This document shows, piece after piece, positions 6,562-10,197 of a DNA stretch of 10,197 bases. Both the position numbers and the translations under genes were made by a program. The notes beneath the pieces are model-generated. The model was not told where the DNA came from. It saw only the letters and a list, made by a program, of their open reading frames with translations, and did not search any database. Each line of letters starts with the position of its first letter. Position 1 is the first letter of the stretch. Source of the DNA: JANYIP01 sp031394045 (GTDB lineage Bacteria > Actinomycetota > Actinomycetes > Prado026); contig JANMWN010000277.1 of assembly GCA_031394045.1 (NCBI GenBank), positions 1 through 10,197 of the forward strand, written 5' to 3'.

Positions 6562-9009
6562 ATGGCCCGCCGTACCCCCACCCCACCGCCCGAGGACTTC
6601 GTCGAGCGCATCGTCGATGTCGACGTCTCCGACGAGATGCAGGGCTCGTTCCTCGAGTACGCGTACTCCGTCATCTACTCCCGCGCCCTGCCGGACGCGC
6701 GAGACGGCCTGAAGCCGGTGCACCGGCGGATCCTGTACCAGATGGCCGACATGGGCCTGCGCCCCGACCGGGGCCACGTCAAGAGCGCGCGCGTCGTCGG
6801 CGAGGTCATGGGCAAGCTGCACCCGCACGGCGACGGCGCGATCTACGACGCCCTCGTCCGGATGGCGCAGCCGTTCTCCATGCGGGTGCCGCTGATCGAC
6901 GGGCACGGCAACTTCGGCTCGCTCGACGACGGCCCCGCCGCCATGCGGTACACCGAGTGCCGCCTGGACCCGGCCGCCCTGCTGATGACCGGGAGCATCG
7001 ACGAGGACACCGTCGACTTCGGCTCCAACTACGACGGCCAGCTGACCGAGCCGTCGGTGCTGCCGGCGGCGTTCCCCAACCTGCTCGTCAACGGCTCCTC
7101 CGGGATCGCCGTCGGCATGGCCACAAACATGCCGCCGCACAACCTCGGCGAGGTCATCGCGGCCGCGCGGCACCTGATCAAGAACCCGAGGGCCACCCTC
7201 GACGACCTGATGCGCTTCATCCCCGGCCCCGACCTCCCGACCGGCGGCAAGATCGTCGGGCTGGACGGCATCCGCGACGCGTACGAGTCGGGGCGCGGCA
7301 TGTTCCGCATCCGCGCGGCCACCCGCGTCGACTCGATCACGGCGCGGCGGCGGGGCATCGTCGTGACCGAGCTGCCCTACGGCGTGGGTCCCGAGAAGGT
7401 GATCGAGAAGATCGCCGAGCTGGTCAAGTCCAAGCGCCTGCAAGGGATATCGGACGTCACCGACCTGAGCGACGGCCGGCACGGCCTGCGGATCGTGGTC
7501 GAGATCAAGAGCGGATTCGTCCCCGAGGCGGTCCTCGAGCAGCTCTACAAGCTGACGCCGATGGAGGACTCGTTCGGCATCAACAACGTCGCGCTGGTGG
7601 ACGGCCAGCCGCGCACGCTCGGGCTGGCCGAGCTGCTGCGCGTCTACGTCGAGCACCGGCTCGAGATCGTCCGGCGGCGTACCGCCTACCGCAAGCGCAG
7701 GGCGGAGGAGCGACTGCACCTCGTGCAGGGCCTGCTCGTCGCGATCATCGACATCGACGAGGTCATCGCGCTGATCCGTACGTCCGACGACGCCGCCGAG
7801 GCCAAGGCCAGGCTGATCCAGGTCTTCGACCTGTCGGACGTCCAGGCGACGTACATCCTCGACATGCCGCTGCGGAGGCTGACCAAGTTCAGCCGGATCG
7901 ACCTCGAGACCGAGCGGGACGAGCTGACCCGGACCATCGACGAGCTCAGCGCCATCCTCGACGACGACGCGCTGCTCCGGCGCACCGTCTCGGACGAGCT
8001 GGCCGACGTGGCCAAGCAGTTCGCGACCCCCCGGCGGACCGTCCTGCTGGAGTCGGCGGGGGTGCCGTCCGTCGCGGCGGCCACCGCGCAGCTGGAGGTC
8101 ACGGACGACCCGTGCGTCGTCCTGCTCTCGTCCACCGGGCTGCTCGCTCGGAGCACCGGAGCCGACCCGCTCCCCGAGGGGGGCGAGCGGAGCAAGCACG
8201 ACGTCGTCGTCGGCGTCGTGCGCTCCACGGTGCGCGGCGAGGTCGGGCTGGTCACCAGCGCCGGCCGGATGGTGCGGCTCTCGGTGGTCGACCTGCCGGG
8301 GCTGCCCCCCACCGCCACTGCGCCGAGCCTGGCCGGCGGAGCGCCGCTGAGCGAGTTCGTCGAGCTCGAGAAGGGCGAACGCGTCGTCACCCTGGCCGGC
8401 CTGGGCGCCGACAGCCCCGGGCTCGCCCTCGGTACCGAGCGCGGCGTCGTCAAGCGGGTCCAGCCCGACTACCCGGCCGGACGTGACTCGTTCGAGCTGA
8501 TCCGGCTCGACGACGGCGACCGGGTCGTGGGGGCCGCCGAGGTCTCCGAGGGGGCCGAGCTGGTGTTCATCAGCTCCGACGCCCAGCTGCTGCGGTTCCC
8601 CGCGGCCTCGGTACGGCCCCAGGGCCGGCCGGCCGGGGGCATGGCGGGGATCCGGCTCAGCCCCGGCCACCAGGTGGTCTTCTTCGGCGCCGTCGACCCC
8701 GCCGAGCCGGGGTTGGTGGTCACCGTGGCCGGGTCGTCGGACGCGCTGCCCGGAACCCAGCCCGGCGCCGGCAAGGTCACCCCGCTCGCCGACTACCCGG
8801 GCAAGGGCCGGGCCACCGGCGGCGTGCGCTGCCAGCGGTTCCTGCGCGGCGAGGACACCCTGCTGCTCGCCTGGGTCGGCCACGAACCGGCTCGGGCGTC
8901 GACGGCCGCGGGCGTACCCGTGGAGCTCCCGGCCGTCGACCCGCGACGGGACGGCTCCGGGGTCCCGCTCGGACAGCCGGTCGCCGCCGTGGCCGGGCCT
9001 GCGAGGTAG
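6562..9009 (+). CDS. parC: DNA topoisomerase IV subunit A (GyrA/ParC family)
   Basis: This 815-residue product is the DNA-cleaving A subunit of a type IIA topoisomerase. With ParE it decatenates daughter chromosomes; no parE is in the window. The winged-helix region carries the quinolone pocket HPHGDGAIYD (87-96) and catalytic Tyr130 in AAMRYTECRL, preceded by Arg129. The tower and coiled-coil gate run to about 480, with the DMPLRRLT gate motif near 435. The C-terminal beta-pinwheel (~505-790) lacks the GyrA box QRRGGKG, which favours ParC over GyrA; weaker blade repeats such as GRPAGGMAGIRL are present. The position matching E. coli GyrA Ser83 is Gly92 and the Asp87 equivalent is Asp96. I prefer ATG 6562 over 6553 because 6553 falls inside the -10 GATAAT and neither has a Shine-Dalgarno. 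Its TAG is shared with the next gene's promoter. Confidence 0.93.
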   Translation: MARRTPTPPPEDFVERIVDVDVSDEMQGSFLEYAYSVIYSRALPDARDGLKPVHRRILYQMADMGLRPDRGHVKSARVVGEVMGKLHPHGDGAIYDALVRMAQPFSMRVPLIDGHGNFGSLDDGPAAMRYTECRLDPAALLMTGSIDEDTVDFGSNYDGQLTEPSVLPAAFPNLLVNGSSGIAVGMATNMPPHNLGEVIAAARHLIKNPRATLDDLMRFIPGPDLPTGGKIVGLDGIRDAYESGRGMFRIRAATRVDSITARRRGIVVTELPYGVGPEKVIEKIAELVKSKRLQGISDVTDLSDGRHGLRIVVEIKSGFVPEAVLEQLYKLTPMEDSFGINNVALVDGQPRTLGLAELLRVYVEHRLEIVRRRTAYRKRRAEERLHLVQGLLVAIIDIDEVIALIRTSDDAAEAKARLIQVFDLSDVQATYILDMPLRRLTKFSRIDLETERDELTRTIDELSAILDDDALLRRTVSDELADVAKQFATPRRTVLLESAGVPSVAAATAQLEVTDDPCVVLLSSTGLLARSTGADPLPEGGERSKHDVVVGVVRSTVRGEVGLVTSAGRMVRLSVVDLPGLPPTATAPSLAGGAPLSEFVELEKGERVVTLAGLGADSPGLALGTERGVVKRVQPDYPAGRDSFELIRLDDGDRVVGAAEVSEGAELVFISSDAQLLRFPAASVRPQGRPAGGMAGIRLSPGHQVVFFGAVDPAEPGLVVTVAGSSDALPGTQPGAGKVTPLADYPGKGRATGGVRCQRFLRGEDTLLLAWVGHEPARASTAAGVPVELPAVDPRRDGSGVPLGQPVAAVAGPAR

Positions 9010-9012
9010 CGT
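9007..9012 (+). promoter_or_regulatory. -10 element TAGCGT overlapping the parC stop codon
   Basis: The TAG stop of parC is the first half of TAGCGT, a TANNNT hexamer. Seven bases later is the GTG at 9020 that opens the next gene. No Shine-Dalgarno precedes that GTG, so a leaderless transcript starting at the G of GTG is the simplest reading. Position-based inference. Confidence 0.45.
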
Positions 9013-9019
9013 CCAGCGG

Positions 9020-9862
9020 GTGACCCTCTGCTCGGAGTACGCCCGGGACCTGGGCGAGCTGCTGGCGGGCACGGCCGCGCTGGCGCAGTCCTGGGTGGTG
9101 CTCGAACAGCCGGGGCCGTGGGGCGCCAAGGCGTTGCTGAGCAGCCACCTCGACCACGCGATCGGGGTCGCGCTGACGGAGCGCTCGGCGGACGTGCCGG
9201 TCACGGTCGTCCTGGCGCGCCGGATCGGGCACCACGCCGACGACCACGTGGTCGACCGGCCGCGCAACGTCTGGGTCGGCCACGTCGGGCCGGGTGAACC
9301 GTGGCTGGAGCACACCCTTGTGGACGACCCTGCGTTGCTGCTCGACCTGGACCTCGGCTCGGTCGCGGCCGGGGTACGTCCGATGCTCGGCTCGGCGGTG
9401 ACCGAGCCGTTGCTGCTGGTCTGCACCAACTCCAAGCGCGACCGCTGCTGCGCACTGCTGGGCCGGCCGGTCGCGGCAGCGCTCGCGGCCGAGCTGCCCG
9501 GGCAGGTGTGGGAGGCCTCGCACCTCGGCGGCCACCGCCTCGCGCCGACGCTGCTGTCGCTGCCGGACGGGTTCGTGTACGGGGGTCCCCTCGCGGCCAC
9601 TCGCGGCCTGGCCGCCTGCCGCGGGCGTACCAGCCTCCCCCGCCCTGCCCAGGCCGCCGAGCTGGCCGTGCTCGCCTCGCTGGGTGCGGCGCGGCCGTAC
9701 GCGCTGCCGGTCGAGTCTGCGGCCGACAACTGGCTGGTCACCGGGCCGGCTGGGACCGTACGCGTCCAGGTGTCGGAGATGCCACTGGAGCCGGCCCGCC
9801 CCGAGTCCTGCGGCAAGGCCGCCGTCTCGACCGTGTCGTACTCCGCCGCGATCCTCGCCTAG
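9020..9862 (+). CDS. Sucrase/ferredoxin-like (Apd1-type) thioredoxin-fold protein
   Basis: A 280-residue soluble protein of the sucraseferredoxin-like family, a thioredoxin-like ferredoxin fold. Key part: VCTNSKRDRCC (134-144) gives Cys135 and Cys144 (C-x8-C; Cys143 adjacent), then ASHLGGHRLAP gives His168 and His172 (H-x3-H). This matches the two-Cys, two-His [2Fe-2S] ligand layout I know for yeast Apd1, so a bis-histidinyl cluster and a redox or electron-transfer role are plausible. The N-terminal half (1-125) has a further Cys4 and histidines at 43, 46, 71, 72 and 76. The physiological partner and substrate are unknown, and 'sucrase' in the family name is historical rather than evidence of sugar hydrolysis. 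The start is GTG at 9020, ten bases after parC, with a -10-like hexamer seven bases upstream. The stop TAG ends at 9862. Confidence 0.85.
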   Translation: MTLCSEYARDLGELLAGTAALAQSWVVLEQPGPWGAKALLSSHLDHAIGVALTERSADVPVTVVLARRIGHHADDHVVDRPRNVWVGHVGPGEPWLEHTLVDDPALLLDLDLGSVAAGVRPMLGSAVTEPLLLVCTNSKRDRCCALLGRPVAAALAAELPGQVWEASHLGGHRLAPTLLSLPDGFVYGGPLAATRGLAACRGRTSLPRPAQAAELAVLASLGAARPYALPVESAADNWLVTGPAGTVRVQVSEMPLEPARPESCGKAAVSTVSYSAAILA

Positions 9863-9893
9863 CGGCGGGTGGGTCGCCTCCGGGAGCGCTGCC

Positions 9894-9902
9894 TGTGGAC
9901 AA
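9894..9902 (-). promoter_or_regulatory. Perfect DnaA-box match (TTGTCCACA on minus strand)
   Basis: The plus strand reads TGTGGACAA, the exact complement of TTGTCCACA, the preferred DnaA box of Streptomyces and related bacteria. It is a single copy; no second box was seen in this spacer, so an origin is not supported. It may be a titration or regulatory site, or chance. Confidence 0.35.
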
Positions 9903-9971
9903 GATCGTCTGGTTGTCGGTCTCGTCTGCTACGGGAAATTGTGTCGAAAAGTTGTTGCGTACCAATGGCCT

Positions 9972-9987
9972 TCGAACACCTGTTCGA
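9972..9987. promoter_or_regulatory. LexA SOS box TCGAAC-ACCT-GTTCGA
   Basis: This is a perfect 6+4+6 palindrome matching the published mycobacterial SOS consensus TCGAAC-N4-GTTCGA. It ends one base before the -10-like TACGAT (9989-9994) of the next gene, so bound LexA would block RNA polymerase. The gene behind it should be induced by DNA damage. 13E12/HNH genes of mycobacteria are known LexA targets with this site. Confidence 0.8.
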
Positions 9988-9988
9988 G

Positions 9989-9994
9989 TACGAT
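9989..9994 (+). promoter_or_regulatory. -10 element TACGAT of SOS-controlled promoter
   Basis: TACGAT fits TANNNT, lies directly beside the SOS box, and is followed by six bases and then ATG at 10001, again a leaderless arrangement. The ATG at 9996 is followed at once by a stop (ATG GAA TGA) and is not used. No good -35 is visible. Confidence 0.45.
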
Positions 9995-10000
9995 CATGGA

Positions 10001-10197
10001 ATGACGATCACCGCGCAGCACCCCGCGACGCCCCTTGCGGGCGACCCGCTGCTGCTCGCCCGGGCCAGGGTGGACGCTGCGCTGGACCAGCTCGCCGCTG
10101 CCGTGGCCGAGCACCTGACGGCCGGGGTTGATCCGCTGGCTGTGGCGGGGTGGGCGCGCCGGGCCGAGGCCCGGGTCGCGGCCGTTCGTTTGGTGGC
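10001..10197 (+). CDS. Probable DUF222/HNH (13E12-type) endonuclease, N-terminal fragment
   Basis: An open frame from ATG 10001 continues without a stop past the window edge, giving 65 complete codons. After about 16 polar residues it is a strongly helical Ala/Leu/Arg-rich segment ending in RRAEARVAAVRLVA, like the first helices of DUF222 proteins, which carry an HNH nuclease domain near the C-terminus (not visible here). The SOS box just upstream is characteristic of this family in mycobacteria and fits well. I choose 10001 because TACGAT lies six bases before it. An in-frame ATG at 9965 would add 12 residues, beginning MAFEHLFEYDHG, with the SOS box itself translated. The family call is tentative, because helical Ala-rich N-termini are not specific; the existence of a coding frame is more secure. 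Confidence 0.5.
   Translation, partial: MTITAQHPATPLAGDPLLLARARVDAALDQLAAAVAEHLTAGVDPLAVAGWARRAEARVAAVRLV

Larger units (their letters stand above)
9863..10000. other. 138-base intergenic region, A+T-rich relative to flanks, with DnaA and SOS boxes
   Basis: The first 25 bases are G+C-rich and can form only short weak hairpins. From about 9894 the composition drops clearly below the flanks, with runs such as GGGAAATTGTGTCGAAAAG (9933-9951). The region contains the DnaA-box match (9894-9902), the SOS box (9972-9987) and the -10 of the last gene (9989-9994). I see no RNA gene or small ORF worth calling. Confidence 0.6.

Noticed and set aside
6562..9009. Calling this gene gyrA
   Set aside because: The C-terminal domain lacks the QRRGGKG-type GyrA box and no gyrB is adjacent, so ParC fits better; gyrA in actinobacteria usually sits next to gyrB near dnaA.
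6328..9816. Very long minus-strand open frame (about 1160 codons) antisense to parC
   Set aside because: It is a mirror of high-GC codon use: it is Arg/Gly/Asp/Pro-rich with no domain, and the plus strand encodes clear ParC and sucrase/ferredoxin-like motifs over the same bases.
9863..9893. Short inverted repeats (GGCG/CGCC, AGCG/CGCT) as a terminator after the Fe-S protein gene
   Set aside because: The stems are only four bases, with no T-run; too weak to call in G+C-rich DNA.
9863..10000. Replication origin suggested by the DnaA box and A+T-rich spacer
   Set aside because: There is only one DnaA box, with no dnaA, dnaN or partition genes nearby, and the spacer is just 138 bases.
9301..10131. 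Plus-strand frame running across the end of the Fe-S protein gene into the SOS-box region
   Set aside because: It is out of frame with both recognised genes and Arg/Ala/Gly-rich; it passes through the intergenic A+T-richer spacer by chance.

Overview
The window is chromosomal DNA from a high-GC actinobacterium (Actinomycetota). SepH, a DUF5998 protein, TANNNT promoter elements at leaderless starts and a mycobacterial-type SOS box all point that way. The overall look, including a probable DUF222/HNH gene with an SOS box, is Nocardioides-like, but that genus-level guess is inference. Coding density is very high, and no gene-free stretch exceeds about 140 bases.

Layout: (1) positions 1-502, minus, a membrane protein of unknown function cut by the window edge. 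(2) 608-1501, plus, sepH, a cell-division regulator that binds FtsZ, transcribed divergently from (1). (3) A tightly coupled minus-strand operon converging on sepH and transcribed from 4687 to 1549: a PLP-dependent decarboxylase-like enzyme, a DUF5998 protein and an alkaline-phosphatase-superfamily phosphodiesterase, joined by 4-base stop/start overlaps. (4) A plus-strand pair, psuG-psuK, encoding pseudouridine degradation and also joined by a 4-base overlap. (5) parC-like topoisomerase IV subunit A, starting 16 bases after psuK. (6) A sucrase/ferredoxin-like (Apd1-type) thioredoxin-fold protein with candidate [2Fe-2S] ligands, starting 10 bases after parC. (7) A 138-base A+T-richer spacer with a perfect actinobacterial DnaA box and a perfect TCGAAC-N4-GTTCGA SOS box, leading into the 5' end of a gene that looks like a DUF222/HNH (13E12-type) endonuclease, truncated by the window edge.

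How it works together: most of this is a conserved housekeeping neighbourhood (division, topoisomerase, nucleotide salvage) rather than an obvious island. PsuK would phosphorylate pseudouridine and PsuG would split pseudouridine 5'-phosphate to uracil and ribose 5-phosphate; no transporter or regulator for this is visible here. The most striking non-coding pattern is that five gene starts (4687 minus, 4726, 6562, 9020, 10001) each lie 6-7 bases after a -10-like hexamer (four TANNNT, one GATAAT), the signature of leaderless mRNAs. Two of them are back to back in a 38-base divergent promoter, and one -10 overlaps the parC stop codon. The best lead for regulated biology is the SOS box at the right edge. 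I found no CRISPR array, insertion sequence, tRNA or rRNA, and no convincing entirely new system.
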